From positions 1-36,311 of the forward strand of contig JAIRXH010000053.1 in NCBI GenBank assembly GCA_031268385.1: a stretch of DNA of 36,311 nt, in the 5' to 3' direction. Position 1 is the stretch's first letter. Each line of letters opens with the position of its first letter. A program made the translations under genes and the position numbers. This stretch comes from Treponema sp. Lineage in GTDB: Bacteria; Spirochaetota; Spirochaetia; Treponematales; Breznakiellaceae. Shown here piece by piece: positions 7,637 through 16,027 of this stretch. The notes below the pieces were generated by a model that saw only the letters and a list, made by a program, of their open reading frames with translations, was not told the DNA's origin and did not search any database.

Positions 7637-9679
7637 CTATACTTCCCTCAGGGCGTCGCTGTTTTTGGCTTTCCGTCCGCGCCTGGCGGGCTTGGAATCC
7701 ACAACGCCGGCCTTGCGGCCCCGTTTGGGCGCCTCAATGGCCTTGGCTTCACCGGTTTCGGCGGACACACTGGCGGCGCTTTCGCCGGAATTGATCAGGT
7801 CCAGATACGCGCTTCCCGAAGACGCGGAAGCGGCCGGGCCTTCCTCCGACGCGGAGGAGAAAGACTGATTGATGTCTTCCCGCACCGTGGAACGCCGGCG
7901 GCTGAAAGACGCGAAAGCCGCGTCCTGGAACCCCTTGGACACGCCGTGGAGGAATTCGTTAAGAACGTTGGCCATGGCGTCCAGCGTCGCCTTTTTCCGT
8001 TTGATGGAGGTAATGTCCACGTCAAGCAGAAGTCCCGGCTGGATATGATAGGGATTGAGCATGTAATCGAACTTGTAGTAGTCTCGCTCCAGATAGGAAA
8101 GACGGTCTTCCATGACGCGCCGTTCAATGGGGTACAGGTAATCGTACATGGTCTTCATCTTGTTCCGCATGACGATGATGCGGTTCCTGAGCCGGTCTTT
8201 TTCGTACAGGTAGGTCCTGTTCATCCGCTCAACTTCGGTTTCGGCGGGCCGCACAAAGGAAATCTCGTCCCACACCTTGGCAATATCCTCATAGAGGGGT
8301 TCGCCGGATTTTTCCTTGATGGTTTTGTGGATACGGCCCTTGTTCTTTTTGGCAAGATCGTCAAAATCCGTTACACGGAAGGCGGGTTTGGAATCCTGAT
8401 AAATCACTTCCAGAACATCCCAGAGGTGCTGAACTTCGGTCTCAAAGCTCTTCATCTGGACATCGTAAGCCTTGCGCTCCTCAATGAGCTGGGCGTTGTC
8501 GAAGTAGCGCATCTTGACCCCGTAGCGTTCGTCGGGAAGATTCGCCGCGTCGGTATCCTCGTATTCCCGGATGATGAGTTCACGGGCGTTTTTGAGGTTT
8601 TCGATGTACTGATACCCCATTTTGGAGGTGTCAAGGATGGAGGTAATGGAATTGATGGCGGTATTAAAGCCCCGGTTCCTGATGTTCTCAATATCCACAA
8701 TCTTCTTGATGTTTTCCCTGATGTTGAGGGCATCGAAGGTTTCGGGATCTATTTCCGCCCGGAGATCGTTGATCCGCTCCATAATTGTCCTGGCAACGAT
8801 GGAGTAACGCTTGGATTTGGGATTTTCAGCGTCGTCGTCGGTGTAGTTTTCCACTTTGCCGATCTTGTTGAAGAGGATCTCGCTGTCGTTAAGCTCCTCA
8901 AGTCCCTGATCGATGCGCTCGTCCTTGATCCGCTCAACGGCCTTGTCCATTTCGTCAATGATGTGCTTGGAAAGAAGATCCTTGATGAGGTATTCAACGG
9001 TAACCTGGTAGTGGAAAATGGGGCTGATAAGCTCTGAATCCAGAATGTTGACCGAAAGTTTGACATCGGTAACGGTCTTGGGTTTTATCAGGTTGTCCTT
9101 GAAGGCGCACTTGACAATGGAATAGGCGTTTTCGCCCCGGATAAAGGCGCCGGTATCGGTTTTCTGGCGGAGCAGACTGTTGGTCAGATTTTCGAGGTCG
9201 TTGACGCCCCGCTGTATGTGCCCCTGCAGATGGCCGTACATGTTGACCATGGATTTTTCGATTTCGCCGGTGTTGAACTTGTCCGCGCCGCCGACGGCAT
9301 CCAGAAGATCCGCCACTTCCTTGGGAGTATACCGGGCAAGGACCTTGGTTTCTTCCTTGTCGATATAGTTCCGGACCTTTTTGACCATTTCATCTTCAGT
9401 CGTTACCATGTACCGGTTGAACATGTTCTGGTAATTCTGGTTGAAGTAGTTGTACAGCTTCTCTTTAAGGCCGCCCATGACATCCAGGCGTTCAAGCACG
9501 TCCTTGGGAAGTCTCGCGACAAGATGATGGATAACCTTGTTGGTTTCTTCTTCCAGAAGCTGGTTCACTTCATTCTGTTGATCCCGGTATTCCTGAGCCA
9601 ATGAGTTGCGAGAACCTACGGCGCTCGGCTTTTCAGGATGAAATACATTCGGGCTTTTGGGCAGATCAATCGCTCCCAT
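7637..9679 (-). CDS. cfpA: Cytoplasmic filament protein A
   Basis: CfpA forms the ribbon of cytoplasmic filaments that runs under the membrane of treponemes and takes part in cell division and chromosome segregation. The 680-residue length is close to the approximately 678 known for treponemal CfpA. The sequence is highly charged and mostly helical, with coiled-coil-like stretches such as [17 protein letters not shown] and a conserved N-terminal helical region. It has no signal peptide. The last 35 residues are distinct: two RGRK motifs (APKRGRKAG and ARRGRKAK) give a basic, AT-hook-like tail. AAGGAG lies upstream of the ATG, and a good sigma-70 promoter precedes it. A strong terminator follows the stop. 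Identification rests on length, composition, recalled sequence resemblance and synteny. Confidence 0.88.
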   Translation of the reverse strand: MGAIDLPKSPNVFHPEKPSAVGSRNSLAQEYRDQQNEVNQLLEEETNKVIHHLVARLPKDVLERLDVMGGLKEKLYNYFNQNYQNMFNRYMVTTEDEMVKKVRNYIDKEETKVLARYTPKEVADLLDAVGGADKFNTGEIEKSMVNMYGHLQGHIQRGVNDLENLTNSLLRQKTDTGAFIRGENAYSIVKCAFKDNLIKPKTVTDVKLSVNILDSELISPIFHYQVTVEYLIKDLLSKHIIDEMDKAVERIKDERIDQGLEELNDSEILFNKIGKVENYTDDDAENPKSKRYSIVARTIMERINDLRAEIDPETFDALNIRENIKKIVDIENIRNRGFNTAINSITSILDTSKMGYQYIENLKNARELIIREYEDTDAANLPDERYGVKMRYFDNAQLIEERKAYDVQMKSFETEVQHLWDVLEVIYQDSKPAFRVTDFDDLAKKNKGRIHKTIKEKSGEPLYEDIAKVWDEISFVRPAETEVERMNRTYLYEKDRLRNRIIVMRNKMKTMYDYLYPIERRVMEDRLSYLERDYYKFDYMLNPYHIQPGLLLDVDITSIKRKKATLDAMANVLNEFLHGVSKGFQDAAFASFSRRRSTVREDINQSFSSASEEGPAASASSGSAYLDLINSGESAASVSAETGEAKAIEAPKRGRKAGVVDSKPARRGRKAKNSDALREV

Positions 9680-9716
9680 AATTCGTCTCCTTAAATGTTT
9701 AGTTTATTCCGAAAAC

Positions 9717-9745
9717 ATTCTACCAATATTATCTAATCTTAGCAA
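9717..9745 (-). promoter_or_regulatory. Sigma-70-like promoter of cfpA
   Basis: On the minus strand TTGCTA (9740-9745) and TAGAAT (9717-9722) are separated by exactly 17 bases. The predicted start is about 30 bases upstream of the cfpA ATG, with AAGGAG inside the leader. The whole region is AT-rich in a GC-rich window. Confidence 0.7.
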
Positions 9746-9814
9746 CATTTTGAAGAAAAAGTAAAGCTCTTTTTGAAAATTTCGAACGAAACTACTATAA
9801 AAAAATTTATAATA

Positions 9815-9823
9815 TGGTATAAT
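9815..9823 (+). promoter_or_regulatory. Extended -10 promoter of the VWA-like gene
   Basis: TGG followed by TATAAT (9818-9823) forms an extended -10 element. No convincing -35 box is visible. The next ATG is only 7 bases after the hexamer, so the transcript would begin at or near the start codon. Confidence 0.5.
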
Positions 9824-9830
9824 TGGGGGT

Positions 9831-10418
9831 ATGCAAGTTTTGTTCAGCAAAAAAATGGTCCTTTGGCTGGCCTTTTTTGTCATCTTGATCCCCATGGCGG
9901 GAAACGCCCAGGATCTCCGCCCGGACATACGGACCGCCCCCATCGCCGTTAACCTTATTGTGGACGGATCGCAGACCCTTAAAGACGCCGGCGGCGGGCC
10001 GGTCGACTGGCTTTGCGACTATTTCGTGGAACACATCCTCGCCGGCGGCGACTATCTGACTATATGGAACGCCGCCGAAAACGCCCGGATCATTTTTTCC
10101 GGTACGGTAAAAAACGGCGACAAGGAAGAAATCAGGAAAATCCTCCGCGCCATGACTTTTTCGGGCGGCCACGCCGATTTTACCGGCGCGCTCCGGGAAG
10201 CGGCGGAAAGGCGGCCTGAAGGGACGGCCGCCTGGACCTACACCCTCCTTGTCACCGGGTCTCCCAAGGCCCTTGTCCCGTCGCTTCTGGGAAGCAGCGC
10301 TTCCCTTCTCCGCTACTCCCGGGTGGACGAATACCCCGGCTGGCGGGTCCTGACCGTGGCCCTTGACATAAGGAACCGGATCAATCAGGCCGCCGCGGCC
10401 TATATGGCGGGCAACTAA
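9831..10418 (+). CDS. Small exported VWA-like protein
   Basis: The 195-residue protein begins with a signal peptide (KKMVLWLAFFVILIPMAGNAQ), with likely cleavage after GNA. The rest resembles a von Willebrand factor A fold. VNLIVDGSQTL has a degenerate metal-binding DxSxT pattern (Asp45), DFTGAL could supply the second-loop Thr, and LLVTGSP replaces the usual third-loop Asp. It lies next to genes corresponding in order to T. pallidum tp0750 (a VWA protein) and tp0751 (pallilysin), so it probably acts in the periplasm or at the surface with the third gene of this operon. The start is uncertain: the ATG at 9831 has GGGGG too close, TTG at 9840 has better spacing, and ATG at 9855 is also possible. 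Confidence 0.78.
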   Translation: MQVLFSKKMVLWLAFFVILIPMAGNAQDLRPDIRTAPIAVNLIVDGSQTLKDAGGGPVDWLCDYFVEHILAGGDYLTIWNAAENARIIFSGTVKNGDKEEIRKILRAMTFSGGHADFTGALREAAERRPEGTAAWTYTLLVTGSPKALVPSLLGSSASLLRYSRVDEYPGWRVLTVALDIRNRINQAAAAYMAGN

Positions 10419-10427
10419 GCGCCGTCC

Positions 10428-11435
10428 ATGGCGGAAGATTCAGGACAGATTTCCCCGCAGGAACAGGTACTCCGGTTCCTGGAACGTTACGATTCGTTTA
10501 TTCTGACCACCCACGAGAACGCCGACGCCGACGGTTTGGGCGCGGAACTGGTGTTTGCCCGCATTCTCGGTCAAAAAGGAAAGAAAGTCCGCATTCTTAA
10601 CAGCGAAATTCCGGTGGAACGTTTCCGGTTCATGGACCCCGGCCGGTTAATAGAAAACTGGGATCCTTCCCTGCACAAGGGCCTGGCCGAACAATCGGCT
10701 TTGTTGATCCTCGATACCGCCGACGAGTATAATATAGGCCGGATGAGGGAAATTATCACCATGGTACGGGAAACAATGGCCGTTGATCACCATGAAAAAA
10801 ACAAATTTTCTTCCATTACCGGGTTGATAGATCCCGCGGCGTCTTCGGCCTGCGAGCTGGCGGTGGAAACGGCGATGGCTGCGGGGATTGATCTTGATAA
10901 CAACACCGCCCTGGCGGCCTTCGCGGGGATAATGTACGATACGGGATCGTTCTCGTACATCAAAACCACCGCGCGGACTTTCAGGATCTGCCTGATGCTT
11001 GTGGAAGCCGGCGTCGTCCCCTATTTTGTACACGGAAAACTCAACGAAAGCGGCAGCATGAAGGCGCTGCTTCTTCAGAAAAAGGTCCTTTCCACCCTCG
11101 AAATACACTGCGGCGGCAGGACGGCGGTACAGGTTCTGCGGAAGGAGGATCTGAAATCCACGGGAGCATCTTTTGAGGACGCCGAATCCTTCGTCAATGT
11201 TCCGCTTTACGCGAAGGATGTTGTCGTTTCCGTTCTGGTAAAGGAAAACGCCGAAGGCGAGGTCCGCTGTTCCCTCCGTTCCAAGGGAAACGTCAACATG
11301 GCCCAAATAGCCAGAGCGTTCAACGGCGGGGGACATGTAACGGCGGCCGGTTTCCACAGCAAATTGAGTGTGGAAGAGACGCTGGCGCGGGTACTGGAAA
11401 AGATTGGGGAAGAGATGGCGGATACGGAAAAATGA
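10428..11435 (+). CDS. nrnA: DHH-family phosphoesterase, NrnA-like
   Basis: The protein probably degrades nanoRNA (2-5 nucleotides) and may dephosphorylate 3'-phosphoadenosine 5'-phosphate in the cytoplasm, using Mn2+. The DHH domain shows HENADADGLGAE (His29, Asp33, Asp35), LILDTAD (Asp96), the DHH triad itself (DHHEKN, 120-125) and a fourth metal motif MYDTGSF. The C-terminal DHHA1 domain ends with FNGGGHVTAAGF, the RNA-binding glycine motif. The 335 residues match the family's usual 310-340. It starts 9 bases after the VWA-like gene and its stop overlaps the next start (ATGA), so the three genes form one transcript. A link between a housekeeping nanoRNase and surface proteins is not obvious. 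Confidence 0.9.
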   Translation: MAEDSGQISPQEQVLRFLERYDSFILTTHENADADGLGAELVFARILGQKGKKVRILNSEIPVERFRFMDPGRLIENWDPSLHKGLAEQSALLILDTADEYNIGRMREIITMVRETMAVDHHEKNKFSSITGLIDPAASSACELAVETAMAAGIDLDNNTALAAFAGIMYDTGSFSYIKTTARTFRICLMLVEAGVVPYFVHGKLNESGSMKALLLQKKVLSTLEIHCGGRTAVQVLRKEDLKSTGASFEDAESFVNVPLYAKDVVVSVLVKENAEGEVRCSLRSKGNVNMAQIARAFNGGGHVTAAGFHSKLSVEETLARVLEKIGEEMADTEK

Positions 11436-12946
11436 GAGGAAAATTCTTCAGCATATTCGCCACCGCCGCAATCTGCCTTGTCCTGTCCGGGGCGGCGATC
11501 TTTGTTTTCCGTCCCTTCCGGTTTATCTTCCCCCAGAAAAACAGGGAACAGCGCCAGACGAGGATCGTCATTCCAAGGGAAACCGGAACAGGCGGGGAAG
11601 ATTCTGTTTTGACGGATCTCCTGTCCCCGGAGGAAGGCGTCAGAACCAGGGCCGCGATGGGCGACGGGGAAGTCATCGTCACGGTTCTTACCCAGGATCT
11701 TGACGGGGACACGGTGGAGGAACAGGTTGTCGCCTTCAGGAACCTTCTTGAAATAGACAGTCCCGTATACATCACGTACATCGATTACGACGTGAAAGAA
11801 AAGGCGTACCGGAGACTCTGGAACGCCCCCACCGCCGCCACAAGGCCGGGAACCGTTTCGCTTTACACAAAGGATCTTGTCGGCGACAGGGGAACATGCG
11901 TAATCCTCACGGGCATGAACGGCCCCGGAGAACACACCATGACGATTTTCCGCAAACCGGCCGAAACCGGGGAGGCAAAGCGTCCTGTGGATCCCTACGG
12001 CCAGCCCTTTACCAAAATCGCCGAGTTGTGCATAGACGGTTCCGTTTCCATTCTGGAGGCGGAACGGCCCCAGGCATATCACCTCGGCATAGCCCAGGGA
12101 CGAAGTTTCCGCATTGCTGCGTATGGCCGGAACTATGAATCGGAAAATATACTGGATCAGATTGAAACAAGTTACGAATTCAACCCGGTTAACGGATTAT
12201 ATGAACAGACCGGAATGGTCCGCATACCCGGTTCCCAAATCGAGCAGCGCAGGCTGCGGGAACTGTTAAGCGGCGCGCCGGGGGTTTTTGAGGAATTTAT
12301 CAACGATCTGTGGTACTATGTCAGTCCCGACGGTACCGCGGACAGCCGCCAGTACATCCATTTTGATCCCCAGGGCAGGGAAATTATCTTCTTTGGCGAT
12401 GAAACCCAGCAGGTGTTTACCTGGCAGCAGTCGGCTCCTACCCGTTACGGATTGTACATTTCGTCCCAGAATATTTCGGTTACCACCCTGAGGCGTTTTC
12501 TGGATATAGAACTTGAATCCCTGAACAGCGTGCGGGTCAGGGTGTTCGAGGATGTCCGGCTTAAAATAGGGGTGAACAATTCCTGGGACGGCTCCTACCG
12601 GAGGGCGGGAGCGGTGAAAAAGGACGGCGGGGAGCCTTCTCCCGTCGTACCTTACATAGACAGGGCTTACGACAGCTCCATAGGAAAGATACGGTTTTCC
12701 CCGGACGGTATGTACGAACTGAGCGCCGGCGAAGAAATAAAAAGGGGACGCTACGTCTTTTTCAGGGTAAAGGATCAGGAACTGCTGGAACTGCGGGAAG
12801 AGGGGCCGGACGGAAAGGCGCGGGAAATATTCCGCCTTGAGGGGAACGCCCGCGGCGCCATGGTTCTTTTCCGGGTGCGTCTGGGGGCCATGGGCATACA
12901 GGATCTCCGCGACGAGGCCATTTCCATGACCCCGGCCGCCGATTGA
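11432..12946 (+). CDS. Pallilysin-like membrane-anchored or exported protein
   Basis: The 504-residue protein has one N-terminal hydrophobic segment (residues about 5-33) serving as signal anchor or signal peptide, then a long soluble, beta-rich part. There is no acceptable lipobox: the Cys at 15 is preceded by AAI. The gene order VWA-like protein, then this gene, near cfpA resembles T. pallidum tp0750-tp0751, so I propose it as a member of the pallilysin-related adhesin group. I see no HEXXH zinc motif anywhere in it, so protease activity is not supported. It is twice the length of T. pallidum pallilysin. The start overlaps the nrnA stop by four bases. A bidirectional hairpin terminator follows it. 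Function is inferred from synteny only. Confidence 0.7.
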   Translation: MRGKFFSIFATAAICLVLSGAAIFVFRPFRFIFPQKNREQRQTRIVIPRETGTGGEDSVLTDLLSPEEGVRTRAAMGDGEVIVTVLTQDLDGDTVEEQVVAFRNLLEIDSPVYITYIDYDVKEKAYRRLWNAPTAATRPGTVSLYTKDLVGDRGTCVILTGMNGPGEHTMTIFRKPAETGEAKRPVDPYGQPFTKIAELCIDGSVSILEAERPQAYHLGIAQGRSFRIAAYGRNYESENILDQIETSYEFNPVNGLYEQTGMVRIPGSQIEQRRLRELLSGAPGVFEEFINDLWYYVSPDGTADSRQYIHFDPQGREIIFFGDETQQVFTWQQSAPTRYGLYISSQNISVTTLRRFLDIELESLNSVRVRVFEDVRLKIGVNNSWDGSYRRAGAVKKDGGEPSPVVPYIDRAYDSSIGKIRFSPDGMYELSAGEEIKRGRYVFFRVKDQELLELREEGPDGKAREIFRLEGNARGAMVLFRVRLGAMGIQDLRDEAISMTPAAD

Positions 12947-12978
12947 CTGACGCCGGTTGATTGGACTGATTGAAAAGT

Positions 12979-13009
12979 AACGCTGGTTGACCACAAGTTA
13001 ATCAGCGTT
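12979..13009. terminator. Shared terminator of two convergent operons
   Basis: AACGCTGGTTGA and TTAATCAGCGTT form a 12-base-pair stem with two G-U pairs and a 7-base loop. The stop codon of the minus-strand SPOR gene (12998-13000) lies in the stem. The position between two converging genes fits a two-way transcription stop, although T-runs are short. Confidence 0.6.
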
Positions 13010-13972
13010 GCCCTGACGTTCCGGGGATACGGAGGCGTCCACGGGAAAGGCGTCAAATCCAGCGTCCCGAAGCCGCCGTATGGTTCCGTTTACGTCGTTT
13101 CCGGCGGGAACATGGACGGCCCAGTATTCGTTTCCGTTTACGGTACGCCTCACCAGGACAGGTGAAAAGCCCGCGTCCTCAAGCCGTCCTGTCATCGCGG
13201 CGGCGTTCGCCTCCTTTCCAAAAAGCCCGGTCTGAAGCGCCTTCCCGGCAGGAGGCGCCGCGGCCTGAACGGCGGAAACGGCGGTCTTTTCCCCGGCGGG
13301 GAAGAGCGGAGCGGCGGGAAGAAGCCACAACGCCGAAGGCTTCGCGTCCACGGCGTTCTCCCCGTCCAGGGCGGCCGCCAGGGCGATACGGCCCTCCGGG
13401 CTCCGGGCATATTCGGAAAGCAGGGGGGTTTTCCAGGTTTCGGAGCCGGTAAGACGCCAGAGCGTATAGTAAATGGCCGGTTTCATCCCCGAAAAGCCGG
13501 GATCTTCCAGAAGGGAACACAGGACGGATGTGTCCCCGGAACGGAAGGCGGAGATCCGCGCCCCAAGATAACGGGCTTCGAGGCTTGCCCCGCCGTTCCG
13601 GCTTGACAAAAGCACCGGCGCTATCGCGGCTTCGGCCTTCTCCCATTCCCCCATCACGGCGAAACAGCGCCCGCCCCGGACCAGGGAAGCGTCGTCCCGC
13701 CGTTCCGGTCCGGCGGCGGCCGCTTTGAGCCATGTCCCGGCGGCGGCCTCGAAATTCCCCAAAAGTTCGTACAGCCGGGCCAGGCGCGTCAGGGCGTCGT
13801 GTTTTTCCGCCCCGCCCGCGCCGGGCCGTCCCGCAATCTGTTCGAGGTTTTGAATTTCGGCCCCGGCGGCCGCCTGTTCCCCGTACAGGGGCGGAAGGCC
13901 GCCGGGAATGAAGGCCGCGAACAGAAACGCGGCGGCAAGCCCGGAGACCTGGGGCCGGTTAATCAATCCCAT
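12998..13972 (-). CDS. Exported TPR-like protein with C-terminal SPOR domain
   Basis: The 324-residue protein has a signal peptide (MGLINRPQVSGLAAAFLFAAF...LYGEQA). Residues about 40-150 are Ala-rich helical repeats of TPR type (ALTRLARLYELLGNFEAAAGTWLKAA and similar units). A Pro/Ala linker leads to a C-terminal SPOR domain of about 70 residues (LQTGLFGKEANAAAMTG...YWAVHVPAG). SPOR domains bind denuded peptidoglycan glycan strands at division sites, so the protein likely works in the periplasm in septation or wall remodelling. I prefer the ATG at 13972, which begins the signal peptide and overlaps the lapA-like stop by 14 bases. An upstream ATG at 14005 would add 11 unlikely residues. It is the last gene of a seven-gene run. 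Confidence 0.82.
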   Translation of the reverse strand: MGLINRPQVSGLAAAFLFAAFIPGGLPPLYGEQAAAGAEIQNLEQIAGRPGAGGAEKHDALTRLARLYELLGNFEAAAGTWLKAAAAGPERRDDASLVRGGRCFAVMGEWEKAEAAIAPVLLSSRNGGASLEARYLGARISAFRSGDTSVLCSLLEDPGFSGMKPAIYYTLWRLTGSETWKTPLLSEYARSPEGRIALAAALDGENAVDAKPSALWLLPAAPLFPAGEKTAVSAVQAAAPPAGKALQTGLFGKEANAAAMTGRLEDAGFSPVLVRRTVNGNEYWAVHVPAGNDVNGTIRRLRDAGFDAFPVDASVSPERQGNAD

Positions 13973-14264
13973 AGGGGCTGTCCGCTCCGGGCAATTCCTC
14001 AACATCGCCCGCTCCCTTTTTGTCCGGTTTGGGCTGCTTCTCTTCCGTTTTGAGCTTCCCCCTCTTTTTCAGCCTGATGGATACCATGACGGGTATGGTA
14101 CAGAGCATCCCCAGAATGAACGAGGCAAAGACGGTCAGATACACGGGCACGCCGGTAAAAACCCGGAATCCGAAGGAAATATCGCTTGAATTTCCCAGAT
14201 TGAGGGTAATAAACGCCAAAAATATCCCAAAAAGAACGATAAATCCGATTAAACGCCAGGGCAT
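13959..14264 (-). CDS. LapA-domain small membrane protein
   Basis: The 101-residue protein has two transmembrane helices (about 3-23 and 38-61) separated by a short loop, then a basic cytoplasmic tail (RLKKRGKLKTEEKQPKPDKKG). This is the pattern of LapA (DUF1049) proteins, which in Gram-negative bacteria work in lipopolysaccharide assembly. Treponemes lack classical LPS, so the role here is unknown. AAGGAG lies 7 bases before the chosen ATG. An upstream in-frame ATG at 14345 would read through the end of miaB and is rejected. The gene begins 10 bases after miaB and overlaps the next gene. Confidence 0.8.
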   Translation of the reverse strand: MPWRLIGFIVLFGIFLAFITLNLGNSSDISFGFRVFTGVPVYLTVFASFILGMLCTIPVMVSIRLKKRGKLKTEEKQPKPDKKGAGDVEELPGADSPYGID

Positions 14265-14274
14265 GTCATTCTCC

Positions 14275-15639
14275 TTATTCAACGGAAACAAGATCCCTCG
14301 CCCTGAAGGTATTCCCCGCAAGGCCGGACAGGGTAAGCTCCGCAAAGGTTCCTATCAGGGAAGCCTTGCCGGGAGCGGCCGCCATTTCATCACGTTCGGT
14401 ACGGCTTATTAATTCATCGGCATTTTTTCGGGAAATTCCTTCAACAAGTACCCGTTCCCGGAAACCGATCCGGCTTTCAAGGAGACAGGATGTGTGTTTC
14501 TTCTGAAGGGCTATAACCCGGGAAAGCCGTTCCCGCTTGACATCTTCGGCTACGCGGCCGGGAAGATTACAGGCCGCGGTGCCTTCGCGGGGGTTATAAT
14601 GGTACATATAGGCGTACAGGAAACGAACTTCGTTCATAAGATCCAGCGTTTCCTCAAGATCATCCCCGGTTTCTCCGGGAAAACCCACAAGAATATCCGT
14701 GGAAAAAGTCATCCCCGGCATGTCCCGCCTGATCCCGGAGACAAGGGACAGGTACTGTTCCCTGGTGTAACGCCTGTTCATCGCCTTGAGGATACGGTTC
14801 GAACCGTGCTGAACCGGCAGGTGAATATGCCGGCAGAAAATCCCGTTTTCCGCCATTATCCGTGTTGTTTCAGGCGAAAAATCCCCCGGATTCGCGGACA
14901 GAAAACGGACCCACCGTATGGGGCTCCGCCTGCGCGGATCAAGCTCACCGGCGATGATGCGCAGCAATCCGGGAAAATCAACGGAAGAAAAACCGTCCCC
15001 GCCTTTCCACCGGTACGAATTGACATTCTGCCCAAGGAGGGTTATTTCCCGGACCCCCTTTTCCGCCACAAGGTTCGTTTCATTGATGATGTCCCTGGGG
15101 GAACGGGAAATTTCGGGCCCGCGGACATAGGGAACAATGCAGTAGGAACAGAAATTGTTGCAGCCGTGCATGATGGGAATAAAGCTGCGAAAACTGCCTT
15201 CCTCAAGATGAGAGGACGAAAAGGAAAAAACAGGCTCCTCGCCCGGATCAAGAGGCGCGGCGGCTTCTCCCCGCGCTCCGCGTTCGGCAGCCTCGAGGAT
15301 GCGGGGAAAAAGGGAACGTGAACGGGTTCCCATCACATGGTCTACGGAAAACCGCTCCATGAGGCTCCCGCCCAGGCGCTGGGCCATACAGCCCGCGGCG
15401 ACAAGAACAAGGGGCCGGCCGGCGGCATTCCGCTTCTTTTTGAGGCTCGCGTACAGGGCCAGCCGGCCCAGCGCCCGCTGTTCGGCGGTTCCGCGGACGG
15501 AACAGGTGTTAAGCAGCACGAGATCCGCGCTTTCGCCGTCCGGCGCCTTTTCCCAGCCCCGTTCCCGGCAGACAAGATCCAGCGCCGCCGATTCGGCGGT
15601 ATTCATCTGGCAGCCGTAGGTTTCAAAGAAATACGTCAT
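14275..15639 (-). CDS. miaB: tRNA-2-methylthio-N6-dimethylallyladenosine synthase
   Basis: This radical-SAM methylthiotransferase adds a methylthio group at C2 of i6A37 in tRNAs reading UNN codons. The 454 residues show the N-terminal UPF0004 domain with three cluster cysteines (YGCQMN with Cys10, NTCSVR, AAGCMAQ). The radical-SAM cluster motif GCNNFCSYCIVPYVRG follows, with GQNVNSY, FLSANPGDF, HLPVQHGSNRILKAMNRRYT and ILVGFPGET, and then a C-terminal TRAM domain. The ATG at 15639 starts MTYFFETYGCQMN, the normal N-terminus. An in-frame ATG at 15711 would add 24 residues that overlap the upstream gene. The upstream ribosome site is weak, and translation may be coupled to the preceding gene, whose stop is 13 bases away. 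Confidence 0.95.
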   Translation of the reverse strand: MTYFFETYGCQMNTAESAALDLVCRERGWEKAPDGESADLVLLNTCSVRGTAEQRALGRLALYASLKKKRNAAGRPLVLVAAGCMAQRLGGSLMERFSVDHVMGTRSRSLFPRILEAAERGARGEAAAPLDPGEEPVFSFSSSHLEEGSFRSFIPIMHGCNNFCSYCIVPYVRGPEISRSPRDIINETNLVAEKGVREITLLGQNVNSYRWKGGDGFSSVDFPGLLRIIAGELDPRRRSPIRWVRFLSANPGDFSPETTRIMAENGIFCRHIHLPVQHGSNRILKAMNRRYTREQYLSLVSGIRRDMPGMTFSTDILVGFPGETGDDLEETLDLMNEVRFLYAYMYHYNPREGTAACNLPGRVAEDVKRERLSRVIALQKKHTSCLLESRIGFRERVLVEGISRKNADELISRTERDEMAAAPGKASLIGTFAELTLSGLAGNTFRARDLVSVE

Positions 15640-15652
15640 ACCGGAAAAATAC

Positions 15653-16027
15653 TCATGACCGCCTTTTGAGTCCCATGATGAATTTGACGCCGTTCCAGAT
15701 CCCCAGGGCAATAAAGCCCACAGCCCCTATGCCAAGAAGGGTTCCGGCCGCGGCCGTAAGCAGGGGAATTTTGGCCCTGGCCAGCAGCATCAGGGCGCCG
15801 GCGAGGGCAAGAACAAGCCCTGGCTTCCTGTCGGAAGGATCCCTGGAAAGAAGGGCGAAGATACCCACGAGCGCGGTAACGCCCCCCAGGACAAGACCCG
15901 CAAGGGGAAAGCGGATCCCCACCGCATTCATGATAAAGAGGGCAATCCCGGCGGACAGGGAAAAAACGGCGGTGACGCCCTGTTTTGTCAGGTTTTTTGA
16001 CGACGGATAAGACTCAATTTCATTCAT
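15653..16027 (-). CDS. Small multi-pass membrane protein
   Basis: The 124-residue protein has a polar N-terminus (MNEIESYPSSKNLTKQG) followed by four hydrophobic segments: about 18-35, 39-58, 68-85 and 92-113. Its short tail is basic (GLKRRS). I recognise no family. GGGAGG sits 7 bases before the ATG at 16027, which overlaps the folE2 stop by 8 bases, so translation is likely coupled. A longer frame from 16087 would read through folE2 and is not used. A membrane role is all the sequence supports. Confidence 0.78.
   Translation of the reverse strand: MNEIESYPSSKNLTKQGVTAVFSLSAGIALFIMNAVGIRFPLAGLVLGGVTALVGIFALLSRDPSDRKPGLVLALAGALMLLARAKIPLLTAAAGTLLGIGAVGFIALGIWNGVKFIMGLKRRS

Noticed and set aside
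7628..9037. Plus-strand open frame of 469 codons opposite cfpA
   Set aside because: High-GC third positions of cfpA keep the antisense frame open. The Val/Phe/Gly-rich translation is typical of a shadow frame.
11432..12946. Zinc protease function for the pallilysin-like protein
   Set aside because: I searched its sequence by eye for HEXXH and found none.
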